NCBI GenBank assembly: GCA_023053575.1
Contig: JAKZAP010000018.1
Span: 8,556,001-8,620,000, forward strand
DNA from: Branchinecta lynchi
Lineage: Eukaryota; Arthropoda; Branchiopoda; Anostraca; Branchinectidae
Reading direction: 5' to 3'
Length of the DNA stretch: 64,000 nucleotides
Shown one piece after another: positions 11,701 through 26,700 of the stretch. Both the position numbers and the translations under genes were made by a program. The notes below the pieces were generated by a model that ran no database searches, was not told where the DNA came from, and saw only the letters and a program-made list of their open reading frames with translations. Every line of letters begins with the position of its first letter. Position 1 is the first letter of the stretch.

Positions 11701-14700
11701 TGTTAAATTCCTTGAAAGTTGAACATTTAAAAGGGTCATAACATACATATTCTCATAACCTTTAACATAGGGATGCGCAAACATGTGTGATCTATACTAT
11801 ACAGATGGCCCTTTATGCAAGAGACTGGTACCGTGACCAATAAACCAGAAATAAACTTTTTGAATCTAATTTAGAAGTCTAGGACTCCAATACTTACTTA
11901 TACTTAGGATACCAATACTTTTCTTTGTGTTTGTCGCGAATTTTTAATACAGCTGTTTTACCTCAAATTTTAATTGCTTCTCCCCTTTTACCGTATTTTA
12001 CCCTTAGCAATTTAACGCATATGAAAACGTAATTTTTTTAATTTGGAAAGTTTTTATGCCGATTTTCTCGTTATTTTTCTAACACGCAAATGATGGAATA
12101 CAATAATCTTAAAGATCCGCTTATTATAATGAATAAAAAACTTCAACGGGTTGTATCAAATTTTTCAGGTCTCCAACATAACCTGTGCAGGTTTTTTCGT
12201 GAATGATATTTTTATTTTTTTTTTATTTTCAATTTGTCAGTTATAATTAAACTGTAATTAAATTGTAGATAAGTTTTAAGTATTTTCGGCAGTGTAGTTA
12301 GGTTATCTTTTGGCAGTTCATGAGTTATAATGTTTTAGCCGAAATTTGTCAGTGTTTATTAATTTCTTTTTTACTCGCTATCTTTGGCGGAAATAAAATA
12401 TTGATTGATTGATTTTTTTATTACTTACTTACTTACTTAATACCTGAGACACGCAGACACACCAGGACTTTGTCTTTCAGTTCACTAGTTATACACATGT
12501 GTTATATAACACATGTTACCTAACACATCAGAATCAGAATCATTTTATTTTCCCCAATATTCGTTAAAATCGCCTGGGATGGAAGCACGAAATAAAAAGA
12601 TTATAGGCAAATATTCTTTGAGCCCAAGCTGACTTTGAACTTCGGGGAAGGAAACAAACCTGTAATCAAATTCCTTCCCCGAAGTTGAACCAGAGGATTG
12701 ACAGCCTGACGAGGACCCTTGCCAAGAAGGGCCGAAATATAGCTGATGAAGAATCGTAGCTGACGTATCCGTTGAAAACGTTGTTTGAATAAGATTATAG
12801 GCACTATTGGTTTCTTTCTACCGTTGTGTCGTGGTCTTGTTTGCTTTCTGCTTCCAGGTTGTGGTGCTTAAACACATATATAACACATGTGTTATCAAAC
12901 TTCTGACTGTACAAACAACACATCATCTCCCCTTATTAGGGCAGCCATGCGTTGTGCCACAACCATGTCTTGTCCCACAGCCAGGTGTTGTGCCCAGAGT
13001 AACAATAAAACCAAGAAGAAATAATCACACGAACCTCCGTGTCCCCATCTCTGTAACACGACCATGCGGAGTCGAATATATTCTCGATACCTTACCCGAC
13101 GCAAACGAGCGGAGGGCAGGAGCTAGGCGGGACATAATAATCATTTACCTCTACAAATAGCTATATCGGAGTAAAGCCCCGAAGAAGAAATTTGCCGTCT
13201 GAGTCGTCCTTTATAGCTGATTGGTTGTCCACCCCTGTGACGTCATGTCTGACTCGCTGAAGACCAGGTTCTCCACGCCTGCAGGCATGCTACCGTGTTT
13301 CATCTGGTGTTCGCAGCGGCGAAGAAGGAAGTAGACGGGTATCAACTCAAAGCCCACAACCAAGTACCTCTAGCCCAGTTTTGTCGGGGTATCCATAGTC
13401 GCTGCATTGGACCAAAGACAGACACAAATCCTAATTTTTTGGGCATGGTGCCCCAAAGTATGGGCATAGTGGGCGAATCCGAATCCGGATCCAGGAGTAC
13501 TTTTGGCCGGAATCCGGATTCGAATCTTGTACTTTTCAGGTTGGATCCGGATTGGGACTCGGATTCCAAACCCCGGATCTTACGAATCCGCTCCAATTTC
13601 TAATCTTCATCCTTCCAGTTTTTCATTTTTCCCGACTTTCCCGAAACGAGCCCCAAAGTCATTCCTGATTGCCAAAAGGAAACCCATACTATGATAACCA
13701 CACATGAGTATCCAGAAATACCTTCTCATTTGCCTTGAGTATCCAGAAATCCAGAAATACCTTCTCATTTGCCTTGAGTACTTTTTGTCACCTCTGATTT
13801 ATAAAACTATAACCTATGTACACGATTTAATTTTTCTTAAGGTGGGGTTCGAATCCTCAGTATGTGGATTCGGAACCGGATTCATCATTAGCCCTGGATT
13901 CGGATTCAAATCCTTTCATGGTCGGATTCGCCCATCTATGTGTATGCACATGGTGCTCATACTTTGGGGCACCATGCTCTGCAGGAAGAGCACGATACTC
14001 CATGAAAATCTGTTGAACTGATAACCTGAAATGGAAATAAACTTTTCAAGCAGTTCTTATGGTTGCACCATGCCCTTGCTACAAGGCATGGTCCCCCTCA
14101 TGAGCATCATACCCATACATTGCGGTATATCCAGACCCTGAGACACCATACCCAAAAATTGAGGATTTGTGTATGACTGGTTCTATTGGATTATTTGTTC
14201 TTGATCAAACAAAACACATAACTTACTCCGTATTGGCCATCAGAAGTCCTTTGTCATTCGTCCAAGCAAAGGGACTTTGGCTGGAAGTCATGAACCTTTT
14301 AGAGGAAGGAGCAGAAGTCTCGCTGTCGAGATCACATTTCCGTTTCACAGAACCCAGAGGACTTGCCCGCATGGCAATTGGACTAAGACTCCGCCTAAAA
14401 TGGTAATACCACATTATAATAATAATATTTGCTAGTGCAAAACGGATACGTAACCTAATAATAATAATAATAATAATAATGATAATAATTGTATTTGAAA
14501 AAGCCCGAGGGCCATATACAGGTACAGGTTATTAATACACAGAAACGTCAATTAACATACAACTAATCTACGGAAAGCTTTCTATATTCTAACGCTCTAG
14601 ACACAAACCTACAAATCTTACTAATCGCCTGGGCGAATGTACACTTCAGGATACCAGGGAGTGTCGGGATATACCCACCGAAAATCTCCCTACGGAGATC

Positions 14701-17700
14701 CAAAAGCTCTTGGCACCGGCTTAGAAAATGGCCAATATCATCATCTTCCATATTTCCCATCCGGACTCTTCTTATTCCTATCAAACACTTTTTTTCTACC
14801 GTGGAGTGGTAGGCAATTCGCCCTCAGTTGGATCCAGTACCTCAAATAAATCGCGGGTAGATTAAGCTTAGAATAAAATTCTGGTTCATAAACTGGGGTT
14901 CTAAAAATTCGCAGTCAGCTTGGGCTCAAGGAATATTTATAATAATAATTATATGTGTATTTCAAGCGGAGGGGCCATATATAAAACAAAACAAAACGGC
15001 ACATCACAAAACAAAACAAAAAAACAATATTTTCATGTGGCTATGGAGCCTCACCACGAAGCGCCCCTTACCTTCATCGCTCTGTTAATATAGTCACACA
15101 CCTTTGTTATAACCCTTTCCGACGTGCTATGATATCCGGAACGGAAGAACCAAAACTTTCCCCTGAACTCAAGCTCCTAGCATCGATAAGTGAAGAAGTG
15201 AATATATAAAGCAAAACATGAGGCGTAAACTTTCTTCACCTTTCCTTTTTTTTATTTTTTTTTATTTATTACTTTTTAGGTTTCTAATTTAAGAAATATT
15301 TATCTAGTAACTTTGTCACTTGCCGAAGTTCTGAGTAAATATTAACCCTACCGTTATGCCTCGAGTGGTTTACCTGGATTTGGTATAATTTCAAAATTAG
15401 TAGCCTATTGATTATTATGTGATTAGTGGTGCAAAACGGTTGGTCAGCCGACATTTTATTTCGGCCCTTCATGGGAACGGTCCTGATAAGGCCATGGTAC
15501 GCAGCTCAGGAAATCTTAATGATTGTAGGGTCACTTTTGAAGTAAGACCACTATTGAGTGTGACCCATAAAGATATGTTTTTCGGAAATCACTTACACTG
15601 TAACCACCAAATATTTCAAGCAATGACGTACATACATAAAGATACAGCTATTTGACAGTGCAAAACGGATATATACGTCAGCTAAATTTTATTTGAGGGC
15701 TCAAGCTGAAAAATGAAACTTGATGAATATTTTTAGGTACCACAAATCCGAAAGAAAAAGTTCGATCGAAGAAACTCGATTCTATGATCGTGTTCCACCC
15801 TTCCCACAATAGTTGCGTTTTTGATCCGAATTGTCGCTTCTCAATTTTCGATTCTCGTACAAATTACCGTTTTTGCTCCTCTGACTTCTCCATTCTCGCT
15901 TCTGACAAAAACACTAATTCTGCAGCTCGTCCGCAACCCGGTATACGTGTTTATGCATACTGAGCACCCGCACTCTGTTGACCAATCAGGGAGGAGAACG
16001 CATATGGGAGAATCGAGGATTCACCGTCGGAGCAACTTCTCGATTCTGCAGAATCTTGAAGCTTTCCCTGTTGTCGTTTCCGACAAAAACACAAGAAAAG
16101 GAGAACTCACTTCATCTGAATAGTCCAAAAACGCGAAATGGGAGAATTAGGAGGAGAAATCGGATCAAAAACGCAACTAATAGTAACTACTATCGTTCCA
16201 AACTCGTGAAAAGTTACTACGCTGACCGTTCCAGCCTTCTCGAAACAGCAACTTTTTGCTTACAACGCTCGGGAGCATAGAAAGCGTGGTAACTACGAAT
16301 GTCCGTGGTGAGATTGGCCGGATATGCCCGTGACACGATATTTTGGTGAAAACAGAAAAATGCGTTCCAGCCTTGAAGCCAAAATTCGTGGCGTCATGCG
16401 TGGTAACTACGGTGAGTAGGGTGGAACACGCTCTATGAATAAGCAAGGCAACGAAATAACACATGTTCATTGGGTCTTCAAGACTATTTGAGTGGCTACG
16501 AGCGTGTCCCACCCTTCTAGCAATGGTAACTGTTCGTTATTATTTTCGTTCCAACCTCGTGAAACGTTACTACGCTGACCGTTCCAACCTTCTCGAAATG
16601 GCAACAAATAGTAACTATTTGTTTACCACGCTCAAAGCGTAGTTAGCGTGGTAACTACGATCTCTGTGACGTGACTGTTCTGATCAGCCCGCGGCACGGT
16701 ATTTTGCCAAATAGGAAAATCAAATTCGTTCATGCGTATATTAACTATGGTATGTAGGGTGGACTGGGTGGAACACGCTCTAAGTGATGGGTAGTAAGAC
16801 TGTAGTATTTCGGCCCTATCCGGTTAAACTTTCTTAAGTAAACTTAAGTACGGTTAACTACATGGACCTACCTTGACACCACTTTTCTTGTTGGGCTGGG
16901 ACTAGGTGTGGGGGAATACGAGACATTTCGAACGGGTATCTGCATACTCGGAGAGAAGCACTGCCGACCAGCCGGACGAGTAGGAGAAGGGTATGAGTGG
17001 AAAGCCGACGTGAAGGCCCCAGTTGCGGGTAGGGTCACAGTCAGGGGTTCAGAGCCACAGGCGGACGAGGGCCGCCGGCAGTCTTTGCTTTCATCATCCG
17101 TCTAAAACAAATACTTTAAAGCACAAGTCGCGTATATTTTGTGTATGCCTGTATAATCGGCAATATTATTGAAGTACTGTTACTTTCATTCCATTAACTA
17201 CCTTAGATACTGTTGTTGCTCCAATTTTCTAACATCTACATTCCATTTATCTATTTGGACGGCACGCCTACCGAGCTACTCCTTAGGTAGCTCCAATTTA
17301 AAGTATTTGTGATGAATTTGTCGTTCCTTGTATTAGTCAACTGCAAATGCTTATATGACTCTAATGCTTTCTATGGCACTTGCAGCATCTGGTTCAAGTG
17401 CCATATACCGCAATTCCGTCTGTCCTACGATTGCGAGTTAGGGTACTTCCAGATGTGCTAGGACGATGAAACGTGGCATGCATATCAGGGGGGTCGCCGT
17501 CACTACCCCCACCCGTCGATTCACCCACCCGTCAATACGCCCAATCTAAAAATCCGTCGATTCACCCAACCGTCGATTCGCCCAACCGCTGATTCGCCCA
17601 CCCGCTGATTCACCCACCCGTCAGTTCGCCCACCCGTCGATTCGCCCAACGTCAATTCACCCAACGTCCTATTGCTTGAGCGTCGATTCACCCAATTCTA

Positions 17701-20700
17701 TGATCCGTCGATTCGCCTACCCGTCATAAGACCCAAAAAACCCGTCAGAACTCCCAGTTTTTCCGAAAGTTCGCCTACCCGTCACAAGTCCCAAAAAAAC
17801 CGTCGATTCGCCCAACAAATCCGTCACAACCCCCACTTTTTCCGAAAGTTCGCCTACCCGTCACAAGACCCAAAATATCCGTCGATCCGCCCAATTTTCG
17901 AAACCGACATTTGATCCAGCGCGGCTCTTTTCATTGAAGACGGTAGAAGTCACAGGGGAGTAATTAAGAAGGATACGATACCGTCCGATGTAAATAAGGG
18001 TGAAAACTAGTCAATTCAGCTTGAGTAAGAATGATGAGAAGCATGATATAAGACCTCGGTGCGGATATGAAAGAGGAAATGGAGGATGAATAAGCTACCA
18101 TATTTTTAGGTACACTATGTACCGAAAGCGGTAGGCCACATATTGCGATTATTAGGTCGGTTAAAGGAAATTACAATGACACACAATCATTCAGTTCTCA
18201 ATAGAGTGAAATTTGATTGGTGCTCCCCGATACCTTTGGTCGGCAGACATGATCCAATGTTGGCTTAACCTTTGGTCGGCAGCAATACTAAAGGTTCCGA
18301 CGGGAACCCAGAGGAGAATATTATGAAATTATTACCGCTGGAATACTGAAGCTCAAGGGATATACTGATCCAGGTTATGCTTCCTTATACATGACCCTTG
18401 TCGGATGAATCGGAAAACGATTGTACTAATTAGTCGGTAACTTTACAAGCTTCCACAGAACAGATGGCGGATGACATATATAAGTCAACCTTTTCACTCA
18501 AGTTTTTACCGGATTTCTGTTGTTACTCCAGTTGATCTGGGCTGTGCCTGATTTTAGCTGAATCGATCCAGCAGGTAAAATGGGGCTGACACTCATAATG
18601 ACCACGATCACAATGTACACGATTCAAAATGCCTACGACCCATAATGCCCACGATTGTACAGTTTGAGATGTTCAGGCAGTAGTAAATTGGAGCTAGTGA
18701 TGAATGTGAAACGAAAGGAGCGGACCGAGTATCAGGATGGGAATAATCGTCCATTGAAATTGTTCAACTGTTCAATTACAATGTAATTTGAAAATAACAA
18801 TACCCAAGGTTTCGATGGGATCCCAAAAATCTAATATTTGATCCAGACAATTGGGTCTTGTCTTCGCCAGATCTAGTCTTCGCCGCGCTAATCATCAGAG
18901 AAAACCATGTTCAGATATACCTCTATAAGGCATATCTATTTTGACGACGCTGAACGAAACTTCGTGCTTTACTTCTGCCAAATTTACGGTTTCGGCAATT
19001 GTCCAGCAAAAAGAGAAAATTCAGAAACGAATTCAGCGTATATCCTTATCTCTATAAAGGACATCTAATCAACTTCAAATGAACGGTATTTCGGCCCTTC
19101 TTGGCAAGGGTCCTGGTCAGGCTGTCAATCTACTGGGTAAACGTCGGGGAAGGAAACCAAAAAGTTGACCGACAAGGTTGACAGCCTGACGAGGACCCTT
19201 GCCAAGAACGGCCGAAATATCTTTTTTGACGGTGCAAAACGGATAAGTCACCTACATTTTATTCGAGCTATATCGCCGAAATATCGCTGATGAAGAACCG
19301 TAGCTGACTTATATCCGCTGAAAACATTGTTTGAATATATGTTTCAAAGTCAGCTTGGGCTCAAAGAATATTTTTCTCCTGACGAGGACCCTTGCCAAGA
19401 ACGGCTGAAATACCTTTTTTGACGGTGCAAAACGGATAAGTCACCTACATTTTATTCGAGCTATATCGCCGAAATATCGCTGATGAAGAACCGTAGCTGA
19501 CTTATATCCGCTGAAAACATTGTTTGAATATATGTGTCAGCTTGGGCTCAAAGAATATTTTTCGTCAGAGAAAACTTTTACTTTTGCCCAACTTTCCGGT
19601 TTTTGCCGGATTCTGGGCGAAATACTTGTCCGGCGAGAAAATGGTTTTCACCCTGCTGTTCGGCATGTCTTTTTAACCCATAATTGACTATCACATTAGC
19701 TGTTTACAAATATTTTGCTTGCCCCTTTATTTGAACCCCCTCCCCCACTCTCAAATATAGGACTACAAAGCCCATTTACGAACTTGACCTTACCCTTGAC
19801 CCAAAGAATCCTTACACCAGTATGGTACTCGCAGAAAGACAGACAGACGGACAACTTTTGCGATGTCAAAGGTCACTTAACGTTTTGGGATTCCAAAAAC
19901 GAAACACCAACAGCGATCTCAAAACTGTTATTTTTAACAATTCTTACTTTCAGGGTGCAAGGTTTAGATTGCCTAGTTGCACTGTCTGTGCTGAAAACAA
20001 TTTTAAAAGGCATTTCTTCGTACTTTCGCGCAAACCATTCTAGTTTAATGAATTATAAAATAATCCTTTCACAATTTTCCGTAGTAATCCTGTCCCTTAT
20101 AATCTCGCTGTCCGTTGTCCCGGGCCATTCTGTCCTCCTCTACCGACAGATAGTCGTCGGACTTTCAACCAGGACGATTAGCCTTCCCTGAGAGTATTTT
20201 CAAATGTTGAAATTTGGACCGTCAACATTTTTAACTACTTTAATTTCAGGGTCTACACCCTGAATTATGGCATTTTGAGTCGTTGGCAAAAAATCGTGGT
20301 GATGTATTGGGAACCACCCCAAAAATGTGTATGATATCCCAGTTTTTGTTTGTTTGGGATTTTCGTTCCCGTATCTGGGCAATCGATTCTGATTTATTTA
20401 TTTCTTTCGTGTGTGCTTGAGCTCTGCTCTCAGCAGCGGAAAGTGATAACGATAGATTTTTTTGCAAATAAAGATAACCTTGAAAAAAAACTTTTACAAA
20501 ACATTACTTACCGTTTTTCAACGGCAAGAAACTACGTGTGTTAATTATTGAGCCTGGTACTTGGCCTTAAGACAAAGCTTTAATCAAATTTGACGGTGCT
20601 AACCGGATAAAGTAAGAGAGCAAGAGCTGTAAGCTCATATGGCACTTGCACCTGTATGTAGTAGGTAAGGGCTCTGTCAGATTGATCGGATCCCTTATAT

Positions 20701-23700
20701 GCCTGCCAAGTTTCGTCTTGAAAAACGCAATCACAGGAATTCAGGAAGGGCCCCCTCCACCTACCCCACCCTCCAAGCTTCCGGATCCTGTTTAATTGTG
20801 CAAACAATTTATCTAGAATAAATGCTTGTTCTTCCCATCAAGTTTAACTCCGATCCCTCCATTCTAACCGTTTCTTGAGATTTTGGACCACCCCCTCCCA
20901 ACTCCCCATAGCTGTTGAACCCGCTGTCATAAGTTGAGATGAATCATTTGATAAACATAACTTTTCGACTTCGCAGTCAACATGCGCACTTTAAGGGAGC
21001 CGGAACTTCATTTGTAAGCAAAACCCTTGAGGCAAAAACGAAATGGGCTCATGGTGATCATGAAAATGTATATTTTGCTTAAAAGTATTTTTCTTACTGT
21101 GCGGTCGAGATCGATACTTTAAGGAATAGTCGGATTTGGAAATCTCGGATCTTGTCAAATATCTAATATTCCAGCCAAGTTGTATCTTCCTAGCACAGCT
21201 GGACGTATCTTAACTCGTGATCACCGGAGCCAATCCAGTTCTGAAAAAGATTTATCGAGAGCATCTGTTTGTTGTTCCCACGAAGTTCCATCCCATCTCT
21301 CCAGTATCAGCCAGTCACATATTTTCCGGCCCCCCCCCCCCCAACTGTTGGGTCCGGTCCGGAGATGAAAAAGATCACCAGAGACATGTCAAATCTGACG
21401 TTCCGTTCAGTCAAATCCGACTATCCGTTCCAAAGTTACGCATAACTCAATATTCCGGATTCCCCCTCCCTCCACCCCCCCCCCCCCCCCCCCCCCCCCC
21501 CCGAGATGGTCAGATCAAGACATTGTTTCCAAGTTATTTTGGTCGGGTCCCTGAATGCCTCCCAAGTTTCGTAGAGAAAATCGCCAAAACTGACATCATC
21601 GGAATTCAGGGAATCTCCCTTCCAACCCCCCCCCCCCAAGGGTCCGGATCCAGTCCAATTCTGTTAGTCTTCCCAGCAAGTTTCACTCCGATCCCTCCAT
21701 TCCAACCGTTTCTCGAGATTTCCGGCCCCCCCCCCAACTTCCCTATAGCTACCGAATCCGGTCCGGACTTCAGATGGGGCACCAGAGATATGTCCTTTGT
21801 TTAGTTTTCAAGTTTCATTCCAATCCGATCACCCGTTTTAAAAGTTATGCACTACTCAATTTTCCAGATTGCCCGCCCTCAACTCCCCCCAGATGGTCGG
21901 ATCCGGAACTGATTATTTCCAAGTTAGTTTTGTCGGGTCCCTGATATGCCTGCCAATTTTCATCGCCCTAGCACATCTGGAAGTACCATAACTCGAAAAA
22001 GTGTGACAAAGTGCCCTAAATTTTCAAGATTCCTCTGCCCTTTACTCCCCCGCAGATGGTCGGATCGGGAAACTGATTATTTCCAGGTTTGTTTGGTCGG
22101 TTCCTTGATACGCCTGCCAAGTTTCATCGTCCTAGCACATCTGGAGGTTCCCTAACTCGAAAAAGTGATTGATAAATAGAATATAAATATATTGATAAAT
22201 AGATTGAGAAGAAACTAATAAACTCGTTTGTAGGGGAAGTTCGGGAAAGACATCCGTAAGAAGTGCTTACACTCTACTGAGACTTGATTGATCTTGCGGC
22301 ATCATAATTTTCTTTGACAAACCATATAATCTCAATATGTAGCCCACCTCGTTCTTTAAACTTGTTTCACTCTTGCATTCATCCTCTTTTTTCCTCCTTC
22401 ATTGTCAGCACTGAGGTCTGACATCATTCTTCTGATCAATCTGGCCCAAGGTTTACTGACTAGTTTTCACCCGTATTTACATGGGATGGTATCGTAACCT
22501 TCTTAATTATTCCCCTGCGACTCAGTCGCTTTCTGATACCGCGTTCAGTGATAAAGGCGGCGCTAGACCAGAGGTTGATTTTGAAAATTGGGCGAATCGA
22601 CGGATATTTTGGGTCTTGTGACGGGTAGGCGAACTTTCGGAAAAAGTGGGGGTTGTGACGGATTTTTTGGGCGAATCGACGGATTTTTTGTGTCTTGTGA
22701 CGGGTAGGCGAACTGTCGGAAAAAGTGGGGGTTGTGACGGATTTGTTGGGTCTTGTGACGGGTGGGCGAATCGACGGGTGGGCGAATCGACGGATTTTTG
22801 AAGTGGGTGAATCGACGCTTCACGAAACCGAGGTTGGGCGAATCGACGGTAGGCGAATTGACGGGTGGGTGAATCGACGGTTGGATGAATCAACGGTTGG
22901 GCGAATCAGCGGTTGGGCGAATCAGCGGGTGGGCGAATCGACGGATATTTTGGGTCTTGTGACGGTTAGGCGAACTGTCGGAAAAAGTGGGGAATGTGAC
23001 GTATATTTTGGGCATAATGACGGTTGGGCGAATCGACGGGTGGGCGAATAGACGGGTCCCCTATCAGGGACCCGATCAAACCAACTTGGAAATATTTTCC
23101 CGATCCGACCATCTGGGGTGGGTGGGGGGTGGAGGGAATTCGCGTAACTTTCCAACGGATGACTGGATTCGAATGAAACTTAAAAACTGAATAGAAGACA
23201 TGTCTCTGACGTCCCTTTTGAAGGGAGTGGGGGGGGGGACAGGAAATCTCGTGAAAAGAATAGAATGGAGGGATCGGGGTGAAACTTGCTGGGAAGAACA
23301 AGCATCTGCTCTAGATAAATTTTTTACATAACTAGATCGGATCCGGACACTTTGGAGCGGGGGGGGGGGGGGAAGGACTTTTCCGCATATCGGGGACCCG
23401 ATTAAGAAATACAAATGTTTCGATCCGATCATTGAGTCGTGCATAACTTTGGAACAGGTGATCGGATTCCAGTGAAAGTAATAACTGAACAGAGGGCATG
23501 CCTCCGATGTTATTTTTCTTGTCCAGACGGGATCCGAGAACTGTTGGGGGGGGGGGAGGAAAATACCCGATCCGCTTTTACTGGAGAGATCGGATCGGGA
23601 TGGAACTTGGTGGGAATTACAAACAAATGCTCTAGATTAATGTTTTACAGAACCGGATTGGATCCGGGCACTATGGGGGGAGTTGGAGTTGGATCCGGAA

Positions 23701-26700
23701 TTCCGCTGATCACGAGTTAAGGTACTTCCAGATGTGCTAGGACGATGAAACTTGGCTGGAACATCAGAAATTCGACACCATTGGTTTAGAAATCGTCACT
23801 TCCCAAATCCGACTATCCCTTAAAGTATTAATCTTAACCGCATAGTACAAAAATACTTTTACACTGACTATACATTTTCATGATCCCCACGTGCCCATGA
23901 TAATTTTGCATCACGGGTTTAGCTTAAGAATGAATTTGCGCATCTTAACCGTAAAGTGAGAAAGGATACTTTAGACCCACCGATATGAATTAATAATCCC
24001 CAAGGGCCCATTATCGTTTTTGCCTCATGAGTCAGGGGTTTTGCTTACAGATGGATCTTTAGCGCAAAAGTAAAATACTATAAATATTCGTTCAGCCCAA
24101 GCCCCAGCCCAATCATATTTGACGGTGCAAAACGGGTAAGTCAGCTGCATTTACTGGTGCTATATTTCGGCCCTTCTTGGCAAGGGTCTTCTTCAGGCTC
24201 AAGCTGGAAAATGAACTTTTGGAAAAACAATTAAAGATTATTCCTTAAATATCGGATTTCGTGAAGTTCTTTTCTGAAAATTGGTTCGAGTTATATCTGG
24301 TGCTGTGATTTATAATGCTTTTTACCAAACGACATATTCGTTTGATTTTGAAGGGCCATGATCATCTCAAGGCTTTTGTGTCTAACTGATCAGAACAAAC
24401 CCACGAATTGCCAATTCCATCTTTCATCCTATGAACCAACCTTGCAAGTGCCATATCAGTTTCTACCTCTTGTTTTAACTGTAAGCTATCTGGCTAAATA
24501 AATTGATTGACTGAAATAATGAGGCTGATGCTAGCCAGCAGGCCACTTACCAGGGATAAGTCTTCCCACGACTGCGATATCTGAATGGCGGATATGCATT
24601 CTTTCTCTTTGGCTACCTCCGTGGTGACAACGTCAGAGCCCTCTTGCTGACGGAGCTGAAATATCCTGAATGGTGGTTTCCTGCTGCCATGTCCACTCTA
24701 GAAAACACATCCTTAGGGCGATTCTGGCGATCTCTTGGATTCGCTTTCCGGAAAGCAAAGCGAGGATCCGCCGAGCGCAAGAACAAGCAAAAAGTCGTTT
24801 CGCCTCAGTTGCACCTTTGCAACTTCTCGCTGACTTGCCAAAACCACTTTCCACTCGCGAAGTGGATTCGCTTTCCAAGTCACTGGCGGAAACTACCGGA
24901 GCGCGAGAACAGCTCTGGAAAGAATCTCCCTCTTATTAAAAGACACAACTGATCAATATTTTGTTGTATGAAATACAATACAAATCGAGGGGAACAGGAC
25001 CTTCAATGAAGCAAAAGATACGTGCATCATCGTGGACTCGGAAATCGACATACCACAATCGACAAGCTTCATTTTTCTATGGTGGCATTATAAGATAGGC
25101 CTACTTCACTGCTTTGGAACCAAAAAAAAAAAAAAAAAAAAAATCTCAACACTCGGACCCGCTTGACACAGAAAACGGAACACGTGTTAAGATGCGCACT
25201 GGATGCGCTCCGTAAACACGAGGGTTGAGATTCGCAAGCCTGAAAATGCAACTTTCTATGCGAAAGTCAGAAATGTTTTGTAGCTGCTTGCCCCTGCCAA
25301 TCATGCGAGAATGTATAAGAAAAGCGCACAAAATTCGAAGTTCCGGCAATTACAACGGACGGAGTAATTAAAAAGGTCGGCTAGAGACCAGATAGATATA
25401 TAAACAGACTAACAATAAACGATGAGTGACAAGTACACCCTCTAAACCACCGAGGATTGCTTCTGAGTACCCAGATTTTTTCGGAGCGCGAGTCGCAAAA
25501 AACAACCCACCACCCTCCCACTTTACTACAACAGTCGCTGTTTCAGAGTTGACAATTTCACCACTGATTGATCAATTCCGTCATCACGATATTCCTCCCC
25601 TACTGTAGGGGTCGCTGCTTTACCATTGACTATTTTGCTAATGAATGGAGCCTTTGTTATCACAACATTCTCACCCTACTACAGCGGTCGCTGCTTTTTC
25701 GTCCCCCAATTCGTTAGTAAATGACGACTTCGTCACCACAGCATTCCCTCCCTACTACAGGAGTCGCTGTTTTAACGACCATCAGCACACAAACTGAACT
25801 AACTTACTGGTGACTGAGGGCCATTGCTGCTGGCACTATAGCGACGAGTCCTGCTGTCGAAAAGTGGCAAGGTGGGTGAAGCTCTGTAAAACAAGCAACC
25901 AATTACCTACAACACAGAGATGTTACTTGGGACGGCTATACAACTTCATACGGTGCCGTTTGGTTCATATGGTAAATTACAATTCAGAACTAGGCTAAGT
26001 ACCAACAATTCTGAATTTAAATTCTGACATGCTCGTAATTATGTTTGTTATCGGATTGTATCTTAAAATTGTAACATTCGTGTGATTATTTATGACTATG
26101 TTGACCATGTATGACGATCCACCATTATTTTTCTAAAAAGATAAAATGAAATAAAACGAATTGGAATTAATACAATATATTTTTTTCTTCTTCGTTTGGT
26201 TTTCTTTGGTCCTGTTTAGTTCGATAAGAATAATATAAAGGCATCAAAGTGATTATCGCCTCTGCAAATTTGCCATGATACTGTTTATACTACAAATACC
26301 GTTTATACGAACGTCATGATACACAACGTTACATACTGTTGTCAAATGCTGTTTATCTGAACGTACATGATACTGTTTATACGAACGTCAGCCCGGTGAC
26401 GGTATACCTGCTTTGAAGTGACTGATAGTTTCATGATCAGAAGTTTTTCAGGAAAATGATTTCAATATTCCATTACTCGGTTTTTGAAATTTAGTTCATT
26501 ATTTTTCAGTTACTACTCCCCCTGCATCCAGGGGACCCTAAGAGACTATTCTGACTCACCTATAGTTCGGTTAGGAAGAAACTTAGCACTAGCAGTTAAT
26601 AACCTTTAAATAAGCATCTTCCACCACACTGGACGCGGACAGGCCTCCTTTATTTTGGATGAGGGACTGATTGACTGTGTGGAGGGGAGGGGATACAATT

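Noticed and set aside
17497..17905. CRISPR-like spacing of short repeats
   Set aside because: Head-to-tail minisatellite without unique spacers, in an animal intron.
17672..17914. Open frames of SIRPPVDSPTRH type in both minisatellites
   Set aside because: The 17-base unit is not a multiple of three but stop-poor in all frames, so long frames arise by composition; no start or splice context.
21217..21804. 195-codon Pro-rich open frame
   Set aside because: Translation of poly-C runs and C-rich repeat units; similar Pro-rich frames appear in every such cluster and both strands.
24656..24665. Alternative acceptor at 24656 for PABIR exon 2
   Set aside because: Gives phase 0, which does not fit the phase-2 end of exon 1.
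24633..24878. 81-codon minus-strand frame overlapping PABIR exon 2
   Set aside because: Shadow: the true exon (24665-24551) uses another frame with the QISQSWEDLSL match.
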